From contig NZ_BJYR01000015.1 of NCBI RefSeq assembly GCF_007991615.1, positions 94,101 through 158,100 on the forward strand: DNA of 64,000 nt, read 5' to 3'. This document shows positions 12,691-21,177 of this stretch, piece by piece; within the stretch, counting starts at the first letter, position 1; the number at the start of each line of letters is the position of its first letter. The notes below the pieces were generated by a model. The model saw nothing but the letters and a program-made list of their open reading frames with translations, searched no databases and was not told the origin of the DNA. A program made the translations under genes and the position numbers. This DNA is from Novosphingobium sediminis (GTDB taxonomy: Bacteria; Pseudomonadota; Alphaproteobacteria; Sphingomonadales; Sphingomonadaceae).

Positions 12691-12993
12691 TTATTCAATC
12701 ACCTTGGGCACGCCGAAGAAACCGTGTTCACCGGCGGGCGCATTGGAAAGCACCTTGTCCTGCACATCACCGCCGGTCAGCGGATCGGCATTGACGATGT
12801 CTTCGCGCAGGCGCTGCTTGTTGGGGATCACCGCCGTCATCGGCGCGATGCCTTCCACATTCACTTCGCCGAGCTGCTCGACCCACGCGAGGATGCCGTT
12901 GAGTTCGGGCACCATCGCCGCGATCTCTTCTTCGGTCACCTTGATGCGGGCCAGCGAGGCGATCCTGGCCACCGTGGCGGTGTCTACGGACAT
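12691..12993 (-). CDS. gatC: Asp-tRNA(Asn)/Glu-tRNA(Gln) amidotransferase subunit C
   Basis: 100 residues from ATG 12993 ([19 protein letters not shown]). This is the usual GatC length and start; a longer frame upstream overlaps the FKBP gene and was rejected. Small helical protein that wraps around GatA and GatB, with the conserved ADxPxLRxDxV-type stretch represented by [13 protein letters not shown]. First gene of the gatC-gatA-gatB order. Confidence 0.95.
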   Translation of the reverse strand: MSVDTATVARIASLARIKVTEEEIAAMVPELNGILAWVEQLGEVNVEGIAPMTAVIPNKQRLREDIVNADPLTGGDVQDKVLSNAPAGEHGFFGVPKVIE

Positions 12994-13051
12994 GGCGTTC
13001 TTTCGCTTGAAGCTAGGGCCGGCGGGATTGCCGCCGGCCATTAACGGGTCA

Positions 13052-13600
13052 TCAGGGCTGCGGCATGCTTTCAGGCGCTGCGCCGCCCTTCGGTGCGCCG
13101 CCCATCTGCTGCTGCATCTGCTGGAGCATCTGGCGGCGCTGTTCGATCTCGGCCGCGCTCTTGAAATCGAGCAGTTCGACATCGAACGTAAGATCGCTGT
13201 TCGCCGGGATCACCACTTCACCCGTCGACGGATTCTTCTGGTCCTGCGCGCCATAGGCCATCGCCGCCGGGATAATCAGCCTGTACTTGCCCTTGCGCTG
13301 CATCTTCTGCAGGCCCTTGCTGAAGCCGGGAATCACGCCTTCGACCGGCATCGCGACCTGCGAACCCTTGTCGAATTCCTTGCCGCCAGCGAGGTGGCCG
13401 ACATAGTTCACCAGCACGACATCGCCCAGCGTCGGCGAAGGGCCGCTACCGGCCGTAAGCGTCTCGACGACAAGGCCCTGATAGCGCGTGGACCAAGCGG
13501 CGGTCGCACCAATCAGCAGCGCGAGAATCACGCCGATCCAGATACGGGTGAGCGATCCCTTGCCGATCGGCTGGAGCGGAACGCGGGTGATTTCCGACAT
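13052..13600 (-). CDS. FKBP-type peptidyl-prolyl isomerase with N-terminal membrane anchor
   Basis: 182 residues from ATG 13600; AAAAGGGGAAG gives a good ribosome site. One transmembrane segment near residues 18-38 is followed by a periplasmic FKBP domain (about 60-160) with [28 protein letters not shown] and YGAQ, the usual FKBP core motifs. The tail (about 160-182) is glutamine- and methionine-rich ([14 protein letters not shown]), a low-complexity extension. It sits 58 bases upstream of gatC and may be cotranscribed with it. Confidence 0.9.
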   Translation of the reverse strand: MSEITRVPLQPIGKGSLTRIWIGVILALLIGATAAWSTRYQGLVVETLTAGSGPSPTLGDVVLVNYVGHLAGGKEFDKGSQVAMPVEGVIPGFSKGLQKMQRKGKYRLIIPAAMAYGAQDQKNPSTGEVVIPANSDLTFDVELLDFKSAAEIEQRRQMLQQMQQQMGGAPKGGAAPESMPQP

Positions 13601-13680
13601 GTCTTCCCCTTTTGCAGAGCCCGCGGAGTGGCTCCAATCTGAGGCCCCGGCACAAGACGGCGATAAGCCGGACAAGCGAA

Positions 13681-13704
13681 AGGGCGCCGCGAATACGGCG
13701 CCCT
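13681..13704 (-). terminator. Rho-independent terminator of rpsU
   Basis: AGGGCGCCG (13681-13689) and CGGCGCCCT (13696-13704) form a perfect 9-bp stem with a 6-base loop. On the minus strand it follows the rpsU stop and is continued by TTTCG. Confidence 0.75.
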
Positions 13705-13769
13705 CTTGGCCCAGCCGGACCCTTATCGCAAGAGGCTAAGGGCCGGGATCAACCAGCCCTTGCGGCAGC

Positions 13770-13976
13770 TTACTTGCCGCCGTCGCGCTCAAGCCGCTTG
13801 CGCTCCATCTTGCGGGCGCGACGGACAGCAGCAGCCTTTTCACGGGCGCGCTTTTCCGACGGCTTCTCAAAGTGACGGCGCAGCTTCATCTCGCGGTACA
13901 CGCCCTCACGCTGCAGCTTCTTCTTGAGCGCGCGAAGGGCCTGATCGACATTGTTGTCGCGAACGAGAATCTGCAT
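13770..13976 (-). CDS. rpsU: 30S ribosomal protein bS21
   Basis: 68 residues, strongly basic, beginning [20 protein letters not shown] and containing the conserved [12 protein letters not shown] stretch. Standard length for alphaproteobacterial bS21. Transcribed alone; an upstream palindrome-rich leader (about 14040-14090) and the terminator at 13681-13704 frame the unit. Confidence 0.97.
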   Translation of the reverse strand: MQILVRDNNVDQALRALKKKLQREGVYREMKLRRHFEKPSEKRAREKAAAVRRARKMERKRLERDGGK

Positions 13977-14161
13977 AAACCGCTACACCTCAATGCTGAT
14001 GGCGAGAGCCCGCACACGCGGGAGTCACCTTGAATTTCTGAAATAGAAAGCGCGCCGAATCCGATCGGATCGGCTCTGACCGGGCGCCCGCTACCAAAAG
14101 AGGCCCACCAAGGCAAGCAATCTCGTGCATTTGGTGCCTGCCTGCGTTAGGGGCTTGGCGA

Positions 14162-14581
14162 ATGACATCACCTTCACCTCTGCTTTCCAGTGTCCCACCC
14201 GGCCTTGCCGTCGCTGCCGGCGGCGCGCTCGGCGCATGGCTGCGCTACCAGACCGGCCGACTGTTTCTGAGCACCATCGGCCCCGTTGCCGCGAGCGCTT
14301 TCCCTTGGGCCACGCTCACCGTCAACGTACTCGGCAGCGCCGCGATGGGCATCCTCGTTGGCTGGCTCGCCCGGCATGGGACGGGCGGTGAGCAATGGCG
14401 CCTGCTGCTCGGCGTGGGCGTGCTGGGCGGCTACACCACGTTTTCCTCCTTCGCGCTCGAGTTCGCGCTGTTCGTTGAGCGTGGCCAGCTCGGCCTCGCG
14501 GCGACCTATGTCGCGCTATCGCTGGTGGCGGGCTTTACCGCGCTGTTTGCAGGCCTCTGGCTGATGCGGGTGGCGGCATGA
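14162..14581 (+). CDS. crcB: Fluoride efflux channel FluC/CrcB
   Basis: 139 residues with four hydrophobic helices. Family motifs: GGALGAWLRYQTGR near the start, WATLTVNVLGSAAMG, and GGYTTFSSFALEF, which matches the TTFSTF signature with its phenylalanines. Fluc channels are dual-topology dimers exporting fluoride. I looked for a fluoride riboswitch in the 60 bases upstream and did not see one. The stop overlaps the next start by ATGA. Confidence 0.95.
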   Translation: MTSPSPLLSSVPPGLAVAAGGALGAWLRYQTGRLFLSTIGPVAASAFPWATLTVNVLGSAAMGILVGWLARHGTGGEQWRLLLGVGVLGGYTTFSSFALEFALFVERGQLGLAATYVALSLVAGFTALFAGLWLMRVAA

Positions 14582-15822
14582 GCGTCGCGGATGGCAATGC
14601 GGATGACGTCCGCCAGTTCACCGTCACAAAGGACGATGACGGCGTACGGCTGGACCGCTGGTTCAAGCGCAACCTGCCCACGGTTGGCTTCGCCACGGTT
14701 TCGCGCTGGGCGCGCACCGGGCAGCTGCGTGTCGATGGCAAGCGCGCCGATGTCGATACGCGGCTCGAAAAGGGCCAGGTTCTGCGGGTGCCGCCGGGTG
14801 GCAGTGCGCCTCCGGGGATCAAGAGCACGCGTCCCAAGAAGCCGCTGACCGAAGAGCAGATCGCGCTCGCCGAAAGCATGGTTCTCACGCAAGACCGCGC
14901 CGCGATTGTGCTCAACAAGCCGCCCGGTCTTGCCACGCAGGGCGGCAGCGGCACGTACGAGCACGTCGATGGCCTGCTCGATGCTTATGCCGATGAGAAG
15001 GGCCCCCGCCCGCGCCTCGTCCACCGGCTCGACAAGGATACCTCGGGCGTGCTTCTGATCGCCCGCACTCCCGGCAGCGCGGCCTTCTTCTCGAAGCGCT
15101 TTTCCGGGCGCAGCGCGCGCAAGATCTACTGGGCGCTGATTACCGGCGTGCCGGACGTGAAGGACGGCCTGATCGAACTGCCGCTCGCCAAGCAGCCGGG
15201 CACGGGCGGCGAGAAGATGATGGTCGACGAAAGCGAGCACGGCCAGTCTGCCCGCACCCGTTACCGCGTGATCGGACGGGCGGGGAATTCCGCGTGCTGG
15301 GTCGAATTGCAGCCGCTCACGGGGCGCACCCACCAGCTTCGCGTGCACATGGCGGCGATCGGGCATCCCATCGTCGGCGACGGCAAGTATGGCGGGCAAG
15401 CCGCGTTCCTTACGGGTTCGATCAGCCGCAAGATGCACCTCCACGCACGGCGCCTGCGGATCGAGCATCCCGAGGGCGACCTCCTGGACGTGACGGCGCC
15501 GCTGCCCGATCACTTCGCGGCGACCATGGCGCAATTGGGCTTCGAGGAAGCCGATGGCGACCTGCCGCTGGATCCGGTCAAGCTGGTGTCCGAAAAGGTG
15601 ATCGAAAAGCGCGCGGCCAAGGCCCACGCCAAGGAATACCGCAAGGAACGCCGGGGCGAACGCCGCAAGCGCGCTGATGCGCCGCCGAGTGGCCGCTCTA
15701 CGCCGAAGCCGCGCGGGGGCGTGAAGAAGGGCGTTGGCAGCAAGCCGACAGTTGCGAAGCCGGCGGGTGCCAAGCCCGCTCCGCGCAAGGGTGCGCAGCC
15801 CAAGCGGGGGCCCAAGGCCTGA
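14578..15822 (+). CDS. RluA-family 23S rRNA pseudouridine synthase (RluC/D-like) with basic tail
   Basis: 414 residues. An S4 RNA-binding domain (about 15-75) is followed by the catalytic domain with HRLDKDTSG (aspartate near 158) and GRTHQLRVHM. The C-terminal 80 residues are unusual: a long Lys/Arg/Pro/Ala-rich tail (KRAAKAHAKEYRKERRGERR...) with no fold expected, beyond the usual 310-330-residue length. Such tails could add RNA affinity; that is inference. RluC is the most likely type by length and S4 domain, but RluD cannot be excluded. Coupled to crcB and to the next gene. Confidence 0.9.
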   Translation: MSVADGNADDVRQFTVTKDDDGVRLDRWFKRNLPTVGFATVSRWARTGQLRVDGKRADVDTRLEKGQVLRVPPGGSAPPGIKSTRPKKPLTEEQIALAESMVLTQDRAAIVLNKPPGLATQGGSGTYEHVDGLLDAYADEKGPRPRLVHRLDKDTSGVLLIARTPGSAAFFSKRFSGRSARKIYWALITGVPDVKDGLIELPLAKQPGTGGEKMMVDESEHGQSARTRYRVIGRAGNSACWVELQPLTGRTHQLRVHMAAIGHPIVGDGKYGGQAAFLTGSISRKMHLHARRLRIEHPEGDLLDVTAPLPDHFAATMAQLGFEEADGDLPLDPVKLVSEKVIEKRAAKAHAKEYRKERRGERRKRADAPPSGRSTPKPRGGVKKGVGSKPTVAKPAGAKPAPRKGAQPKRGPKA

Positions 15823-16424
15823 TGCATCCCAATCCCGCCTTCCGCAGCGATGACCGCGCGCTTTATGCGGCGCTGATCGAGGAAACCGGCATTGGTATGG
15901 TCTTCCTGACGACGCCGGACGGCCCGCGGGTGGCGCATGTGCCGCTGCTGCTGACGGATGCGGGAACGCTGCGCTTCCACCTTGCGCTCGGCAATGCACT
16001 TACCCGCCATCTCGATGGCGCGCAGGCGCTGGCGGTGGTCAACGGGCCGGACGGCTATATCTCGGCGCGCTGGTATTCCGATCCCGATCAGGTGCCGACG
16101 TGGAACTACCTCGCGCTGGAAATGGAAGGCCCCGTCCGCCGCATGGACCGCGACGGGCTGCACGGCCTGCTCGAGGATGTTTCAAACCACCACGAAGCGC
16201 GCGTGGCCGAAGGTGCGCCGTGGACCATGGACAAGATGGCCCGCATCAAGCGCGACCGGATGATGGACATGATCGTCGGCTTCGAACTCACGGTCGAGGC
16301 GTGGCGGCCCACGATCAAGCTTTCCCAGAACAAGCCCGCCGAGGAGCGCAATCGCGTGATCGAGGGGCTGAAGGGCGAAGGCAAGCTCGCGCTTGCTACG
16401 CTGATGGAGCAGTTCGCGAAATGA
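15822..16424 (+). CDS. PaiB-like FMN-binding split-barrel protein
   Basis: 200 residues. The sequence matches PaiB-type FMN-binding proteins: MHPNPAFRSDD at the start, DGYISARWYSDPDQVPTWNY in the flavin-binding barrel and IVGFELTVE near the end. PaiB was described as a negative regulator of sporulation and protease genes in Bacillus, but members outside Firmicutes have no assigned role. The start codon shares its A with the upstream TGA, and the stop overlaps the following ATG. Confidence 0.88.
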   Translation: MHPNPAFRSDDRALYAALIEETGIGMVFLTTPDGPRVAHVPLLLTDAGTLRFHLALGNALTRHLDGAQALAVVNGPDGYISARWYSDPDQVPTWNYLALEMEGPVRRMDRDGLHGLLEDVSNHHEARVAEGAPWTMDKMARIKRDRMMDMIVGFELTVEAWRPTIKLSQNKPAEERNRVIEGLKGEGKLALATLMEQFAK

Positions 16425-17083
16425 CGCTGCGCCTCGCCATCTTCGATTGCGACGGCACGCTGGTCGACAGCCAGGCCGATATCTGCGCGGCGATGGACGC
16501 GGCCTTCGAAGCGGCCGGGTTTATTCCGCCAGACCGCAATTCCACGCGCCGGGTCGTCGGACTTTCGCTGCCGGAGGCGATGCGCCGGCTGCGCCCGGAA
16601 GGCTCGGCCGACGATCATGCGATGCTCGCCCAGCTTTACCGGGATGCCTTCCGCGAACGCCGCATGGCGGGTCAGGTTGCAGAGCCGCTCTACGAAGGCA
16701 TCGCCGGACTGATCGAGGAACTGGCGGGCGCGGGCTGGCTGCTAGGCGTCGCCACGGGCAAGAGCGACCGCGGTCTGGTCCATTGCCTCGAAACGCATGG
16801 GCTGACCGGACATTTCATCACCTTGCAGACGGCAGACCGCCACCCCTCCAAGCCCCATCCGAGCATGATCGAGGCCTGCCTTGCCGAAAGCGGCGCAGCG
16901 GCCAGCGAGACCGCCATGATTGGCGATACGGCATTCGACATGGCGATGGCAATCAATGCCGGTGTTCGCGCCATCGGGGTCGACTGGGGCTATCACCATC
17001 CGCGCGAACTCGTCGAAGCCGGGGCCGAAGCAGTCGCCGGTTCGATCGCCGAACTGCGCCTGCTGCTGAAGGGCATGGAATGA
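16421..17083 (+). CDS. HAD-superfamily hydrolase, phosphoglycolate-phosphatase-like
   Basis: 220 residues from ATG 16421 (overlapping the PaiB stop as ATGA). HAD motif I is DCDGTLVDSQ (aspartates 9 and 11), motif II the threonine in GVATGKSD, motif III the lysine in SKPHP, motif IV GDTAFDMAMA. The helical cap lies between motifs I and II. Gph-like phosphatases have this size and cap, but substrate cannot be read from sequence. The stop overlaps the next small gene. Confidence 0.88.
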   Translation: MTLRLAIFDCDGTLVDSQADICAAMDAAFEAAGFIPPDRNSTRRVVGLSLPEAMRRLRPEGSADDHAMLAQLYRDAFRERRMAGQVAEPLYEGIAGLIEELAGAGWLLGVATGKSDRGLVHCLETHGLTGHFITLQTADRHPSKPHPSMIEACLAESGAAASETAMIGDTAFDMAMAINAGVRAIGVDWGYHHPRELVEAGAEAVAGSIAELRLLLKGME

Positions 17084-17310
17084 CCACCGCGCCTGACCGC
17101 GATCCTGCCGCCGCGCGCTTTGCCGTCATGCAGATGGTGCGCCTGTCCGGCGCGCTGCTGGCTCTCGGCGGCGTGCTGATCGTATCGGGCAAGGCGGCAT
17201 GGCTGCCCAAGCTACCGGAAGCGGCGGGCTATGTGCTGATCGCGGCGGGGCTGGCCGATTTCTTCGCGGCGCCGCTGCTGCTTGCAAGGCGGTGGAAGAG
17301 CCGCCCATGA
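17080..17310 (+). CDS. Small conserved-looking membrane protein (two helices)
   Basis: 76 residues. ATG overlaps the HAD stop (ATGA) and its own stop overlaps the ATP12 start in the same way, which is good evidence that the frame is translated. Two hydrophobic segments are visible (about 20-37 and 51-69), with a basic C-terminus (LLLARRWKSRP). No family recognised. Position right before the F1-ATPase chaperone gene is noted, but no function is implied. Confidence 0.7.
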   Translation: MTTAPDRDPAAARFAVMQMVRLSGALLALGGVLIVSGKAAWLPKLPEAAGYVLIAAGLADFFAAPLLLARRWKSRP

Positions 17311-18002
17311 AGCGATTCTACAAGGCTGTGACCGTTGCGGTGGAAGGCGGCGGCTTCCGCGTCATGCTCGATGGCCGGGGTCTGCGCACCGTCGGCGGTG
17401 CGCCGCAGATCGTGCCGACAGCGCCGCTGGCTGAAGCATTGGCGGCCGAATGGTCCGGACAGGGCGAGGAAATCGATCCCGCCCGCTTCATGTTCCGCGA
17501 TCTGGCGGACTACGCGATCGATGTCGTGACGCCCGGCAAGGCCGCAGTGGTCGACGAACTCATCCCCTACGCCGAGACCGATACGCTGTGCTATCGCGCC
17601 GAGCCCGACGAAGCGCTCGGCATCCGCCAGCGCGCGGTGTGGGATCCGCTCCTGAGCGCGGCCGAAGCACACTGGAACGTTCGCTTTGTGCGCGTCGCCG
17701 GCATCATGCACCGCCCGCAGCCGGACGAGACGCTGGCCCGCCTGCGCGGGGATCTTGCCGCGCGTGACGGGTTTACGCTGGCGGCGGTGAAGAACACCGC
17801 CTCGCTCGCAGCTTCGCTGGTGCTGGGGCTGATGGCCGTGGAACCCGGCGCTGAAATCGATGCGCTGTGGGACGCGGCCAATCTGGAAGAGGACTGGCAG
17901 GCCGAACTCTGGGGCAAGGACGCCGAAGCGCTGGACCGCCGCGCCCGCCGCCATGCAGCGTTCGCGGCTGCCGCAAGGTTTGCGGTGCTGGCGCGCGGCT
18001 GA
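17307..18002 (+). CDS. ATP12 family F1-ATPase assembly chaperone
   Basis: 231 residues from ATG 17307 (MKRFYKAVTVA). Typical ATP12 features: the N-terminal KRFYK.V.V..G.F.V.LDGR.L.T pattern, AEWSGQGEEIDP, and AALWDAANLEEDWQAELWG near the C-terminus, the most conserved block. ATP12 proteins bind free F1 alpha subunits during ATP synthase assembly, in mitochondria and in alphaproteobacteria. Last gene of the coupled run begun by crcB. Confidence 0.93.
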   Translation: MKRFYKAVTVAVEGGGFRVMLDGRGLRTVGGAPQIVPTAPLAEALAAEWSGQGEEIDPARFMFRDLADYAIDVVTPGKAAVVDELIPYAETDTLCYRAEPDEALGIRQRAVWDPLLSAAEAHWNVRFVRVAGIMHRPQPDETLARLRGDLAARDGFTLAAVKNTASLAASLVLGLMAVEPGAEIDALWDAANLEEDWQAELWGKDAEALDRRARRHAAFAAAARFAVLARG

Positions 18003-18123
18003 CAAGCATGACTGAATTGTGACAAATTGTTGCGGCCTGTCGGGTTTAGCGCAAATAGATTATTGAAAAACAATGGCTTGATCCAAAGGATCGGTCAAAA
18101 TGCAGTCATGTTCGCAGCAAAAA

Positions 18124-18140
18124 TGTCATAAAAGTGTCAT
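18124..18140 (+). promoter_or_regulatory. Pho box (PhoB-binding site) upstream of the porin gene
   Basis: TGTCATAAAAGTGTCAT contains two TGTCAT half-sites starting 11 bases apart (18124 and 18135), the spacing of the PhoB direct repeat, with an AT-rich middle. It lies about 55 bases before the start of a phosphate-selective-type porin. Inference: the porin is induced by phosphate starvation. Confidence 0.75.
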
Positions 18141-18194
18141 GCCACATACCTAGCCGCCATCCGGTCAAACAGGGATCGGAAGGCAGCATACGGC

Positions 18195-19646
18195 ATGAAT
18201 ATCAGGGCGTTTCGCGCAGCATTGCTCGCCACCAGCCTGATCGGCGCGACGGGTTCCGCTCATGCCCAAACCGATTCAGCCAACCAGGACGCAAAGATCG
18301 CCGCGCTGCAAGCACAGGTCGATCGGCTGACCGCCATGGTCGAGGCGCTGCAGGCCGCCAACAAGACGCAGCCTGCACAGATCGCCCCTGCGCTGGCTGC
18401 CGCGACCGCCACGCCGCCGGCGGCTGCACCGGCTCAACTCGCCGCTGCGCCTGCCCCCGCCCCTGCAATCGCCCATAGCGGGGACAAGAAAAAGAAGGCC
18501 TGGTACGAGAAGCTCATGCTGCGCGGTTACACCCAGCTGCGCTATAACGAGATCGTTTCCGGCCCCAAGTCAGCGCCGAGCGGCATGTCCCGCCTGCGCT
18601 CCGTGCAGGATGCCGGGATCAACGAGAACGGCAACTTCTCCATCCGCCGCGCACGTCTTGTCGTCCAGGGCGATCTGTCAGACCGTGTCTCGATCTATCT
18701 ACAGGGCGATCTGGCCAGCGCGGTGAGCAACCAGTCGGGCACCGAAAGGCGCGAGAACTTCTTCCAGATGCGCGATGCCTATGCGGATGTCTTCCTTGAC
18801 AAGGCCAAGACCGTGAAACTGCGGTTCGGACAGTCGAAGGTGCCGTTCGGCTGGGAGAACATGCAGTCTTCAAGCAATCGCATTCCGCTCGACCGCACGG
18901 ACGCCATCAACGCGCCGGTTCCCGGTGAGCGCGACCTTGGCATCGTGGCCTACTACACCCCGGTGAAGATGCAGAAGATCTGGGACGCACTGACCGCAGA
19001 TGGGCAGAAGCTGTTCGGCAACTACGGTGCGTTCGGCGCCGGGGTGTTCAACGGCCAAGGCACCAATCGCACCGAGCGGACGGGCGGGCTGATGACAGTC
19101 GCGATGGTGTCGATCCCGGTCAGGCTCGATGGACTTGGCGGGATGTTCGAAGGGCAGGTCGCCGAATTCGGAGGCGCGGCCATGCGCAACCAGTTCCGCC
19201 CCGAAGTTCGTAGCGGCGGTGTTTCAACGGATGCCTACCGCGACGATCACGTGGCGGTGCATGCCATGATCTATCCCAAGCCCTTCGGCATCCAGGCCGA
19301 GTGGACCTGGGGCAAGGGCCCGCAGTGGGATCCGGCCACGAGCACGATCACCAGCAAGCGCGCCACTGGCGGCTATGTCATGGGTACGTTCCGCGCCGCG
19401 CATACGCCCGTGGGTCAGGTCATCCCGTTCGTGCGCTGGCAGCACTATCGTGGTGGCTGGAAGGCAGCGATCAACGCACCTCGTCTGGAAACCGACGAGA
19501 CCGAATTCGGCGTCGAATGGCTGCCGCTCAAGGAACTCGAGGTCACCGTCAGCTATGCCAAAGTGAACCGCAACGAAGCCGATGAACGCCGCACCGGCCG
19601 GGCCAAGGGCGATCTCGTCCGCGCCCAGGTGCAGTGGAATTATTGA
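18195..19646 (+). CDS. OprO/OprP-type phosphate-selective porin
   Basis: 483 residues. Signal peptide (cleavage after AHA near 24), then a short coiled-coil (about 30-55, IAALQAQVDRLTAMVEALQAA) typical of trimeric OprP-like porins, an Ala/Pro linker (70-95), and a 16-strand-type barrel with alternating hydrophobic residues ending in the aromatic C-terminal residue (VQWNY). Motifs FRFGQSKVPFGWE and RRARLVVQGDL are characteristic of the Porin_O_P family. The Pho box upstream supports an anion/phosphate role. Its stop overlaps the convergent lipoprotein gene by 7 bases. Confidence 0.9.
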   Translation: MNIRAFRAALLATSLIGATGSAHAQTDSANQDAKIAALQAQVDRLTAMVEALQAANKTQPAQIAPALAAATATPPAAAPAQLAAAPAPAPAIAHSGDKKKKAWYEKLMLRGYTQLRYNEIVSGPKSAPSGMSRLRSVQDAGINENGNFSIRRARLVVQGDLSDRVSIYLQGDLASAVSNQSGTERRENFFQMRDAYADVFLDKAKTVKLRFGQSKVPFGWENMQSSSNRIPLDRTDAINAPVPGERDLGIVAYYTPVKMQKIWDALTADGQKLFGNYGAFGAGVFNGQGTNRTERTGGLMTVAMVSIPVRLDGLGGMFEGQVAEFGGAAMRNQFRPEVRSGGVSTDAYRDDHVAVHAMIYPKPFGIQAEWTWGKGPQWDPATSTITSKRATGGYVMGTFRAAHTPVGQVIPFVRWQHYRGGWKAAINAPRLETDETEFGVEWLPLKELEVTVSYAKVNRNEADERRTGRAKGDLVRAQVQWNY

Positions 19647-20233
19647 GGCGCTACCCAGTCGGCGATTTCGCCTGCCACCTTGTTGGCCGCCTGATTGAGC
19701 GCCGGCCCGATTTCGCCCGGCTCGGGATCGATCCCGCGCACGGTGCTTTCGAAGCGGCGCGTCTCGATCCGGCCATCGGGCTGCCACTTCATCGCGTCGA
19801 AGCGCACGACGGCAGAACGGGTTGGCGCATCGAAGCCCATCGCGAGAAGCTGGCCGCCGATGCGGGTGCCAGTGGTGGCGCGGTCGGTTTCGACCACCAG
19901 CCCCTTCCCCCGCGCACGCAGGGTATCGGCGAGGAGGTGCTGGAAAGCGCGGCTGGGCCGTTCGACCCACTGGGCGCCTCGAATATAGGCGACATTCGAC
20001 GCATCGATCTGCACTGGCACGCGCAGAACCGAAATCGACGCCGCTGCCGCCGGTTCCAGCACAACAGTCGCCTCGCCCAGCGTGCCGCTGCTGGCCGCGC
20101 CAGCGGTCGGCGCCGCGTCCGGCGTCAGGGTGAGGTAGGTGCCGGGCGGCTTTGTGCCGATCCGCACGCAGCCGCCAAGGGCTGCCAGCATCACAAGCGA
20201 TAGAGTGAAGGTACGGGTCATGCGGGCGCTCAT
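19640..20233 (-). CDS. ABC-type transport auxiliary lipoprotein (PqiC/DUF330-like)
   Basis: 197 residues with lipobox LAALGGC (lipidated Cys at about 22). The mature domain (SVLRVPVQIDASNVAYIRG...WVERPSRAFQHLLADTL) is the ABC-trans_aux pattern found with MCE transporters. It starts 4 bases inside the end of the MCE protein gene. Expected role: outer-membrane partner of the Mla/Pqi-type phospholipid transport bridge coded just upstream. Confidence 0.87.
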   Translation of the reverse strand: MSARMTRTFTLSLVMLAALGGCVRIGTKPPGTYLTLTPDAAPTAGAASSGTLGEATVVLEPAAAASISVLRVPVQIDASNVAYIRGAQWVERPSRAFQHLLADTLRARGKGLVVETDRATTGTRIGGQLLAMGFDAPTRSAVVRFDAMKWQPDGRIETRRFESTVRGIDPEPGEIGPALNQAANKVAGEIADWVAPQ

Positions 20234-21168
20234 GGCTTGTAGTCCGGCAGTTTGGGGCTTCCCACGACGCTGCTGATGCCGCGGTCGCCGATCTGGTCGG
20301 TCATCGCGCGGATCGAGCGTGAGGTCGCCTCGATCTCGCGCAGTGTGGCCTCGAACGCCGGCAGCGTGCGCTCGTTGAACTGCTTGGTGGCAGGCTTTGC
20401 CTCATTCATCGTCGCCTGCAGCGAATCCGCCGCTGCCTGCGCCGATTTCAGCGTAGCGCGCAGCTGCTTGGCGAGGCCATTCGACGGATCGTTGATCGAA
20501 GCGTCGGTCGATGCCGCCAGCTTGTCGACCGTGGCGAGCGTGGTGGTCGCCTGCTGGAGCGTCAGCTGAAGTTCGGCCAGCGACTTCTTCACCTCGGGCG
20601 AAGCATTGGCGAGGTTGCCGGTCAGTTGGTCGGTATGCGCGAGGATATTGGCAAACGATTTCTGGTTCTGATCGGAGAGGACCATCGTCAGTCGCTCGGT
20701 GAGTGTCGCCAAGCGTTCGAGCAGGAGCGGTGTGGTCGAGAGGATTTCGCCCAGACCGCTGCGCTTGGTCGGGATCACCGGCGCACCGGCTGGCCCAGGC
20801 TCATTGATCTCGGGTGCATCCTTGATCGCGCCGGTCAGCTGGATCGTCGACACGCCGGTGAAGCTGCCCTGCAGGCTGGCGGTCGTGCCCTGCAGCAGCT
20901 TGACGTTTCTATCGACCTTGATGCGAACGCGGACGAAGCTCGGGTCCTTTTCCCAAAGCGTGATGTCCTTCACCTGCCCCACCGGCACGCCCGAATAGGA
21001 AACTTCCGATCCCTTGGCGACGCCATCAACCGACTGCTTGAAGAAGATATCGTAGTCTTTCTGCTCGTGCTGGCTGAGCCGCGCGATCCAGATCAGCAGC
21101 GCCGCGAGCCCCGCCAGAAGCAGGAGGGTAACGATCCCCACCCAGACATGATTGGCGCGCGTTTCCAT
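20230..21168 (-). CDS. MCE-family substrate-binding protein (MlaD-like)
   Basis: 312 residues: one N-terminal transmembrane helix (about 8-28), a single MCE domain (about 40-120, YSGVPVGQVKDI...GSFTGVSTIQLTG), then a long helical/coiled-coil C-terminus (about 150-300). Longer than E. coli MlaD (about 180 residues), like the versions in alphaproteobacteria and plastids. Periplasmic lipid-binding component of the transporter with the adjacent permease and ATPase. Confidence 0.92.
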   Translation of the reverse strand: METRANHVWVGIVTLLLLAGLAALLIWIARLSQHEQKDYDIFFKQSVDGVAKGSEVSYSGVPVGQVKDITLWEKDPSFVRVRIKVDRNVKLLQGTTASLQGSFTGVSTIQLTGAIKDAPEINEPGPAGAPVIPTKRSGLGEILSTTPLLLERLATLTERLTMVLSDQNQKSFANILAHTDQLTGNLANASPEVKKSLAELQLTLQQATTTLATVDKLAASTDASINDPSNGLAKQLRATLKSAQAAADSLQATMNEAKPATKQFNERTLPAFEATLREIEATSRSIRAMTDQIGDRGISSVVGSPKLPDYKP

Positions 21169-21177
21169 CGGCTATCC

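Noticed and set aside
14090..14161. Fluoride riboswitch upstream of fluC/crcB
   Set aside because: The conserved pseudoknot words of the crcB motif are not present.
14506..15999. 497-codon minus-strand frame opposite the RluA-type gene
   Set aside because: Shadow frame; the opposite strand carries clear S4 and catalytic motifs.
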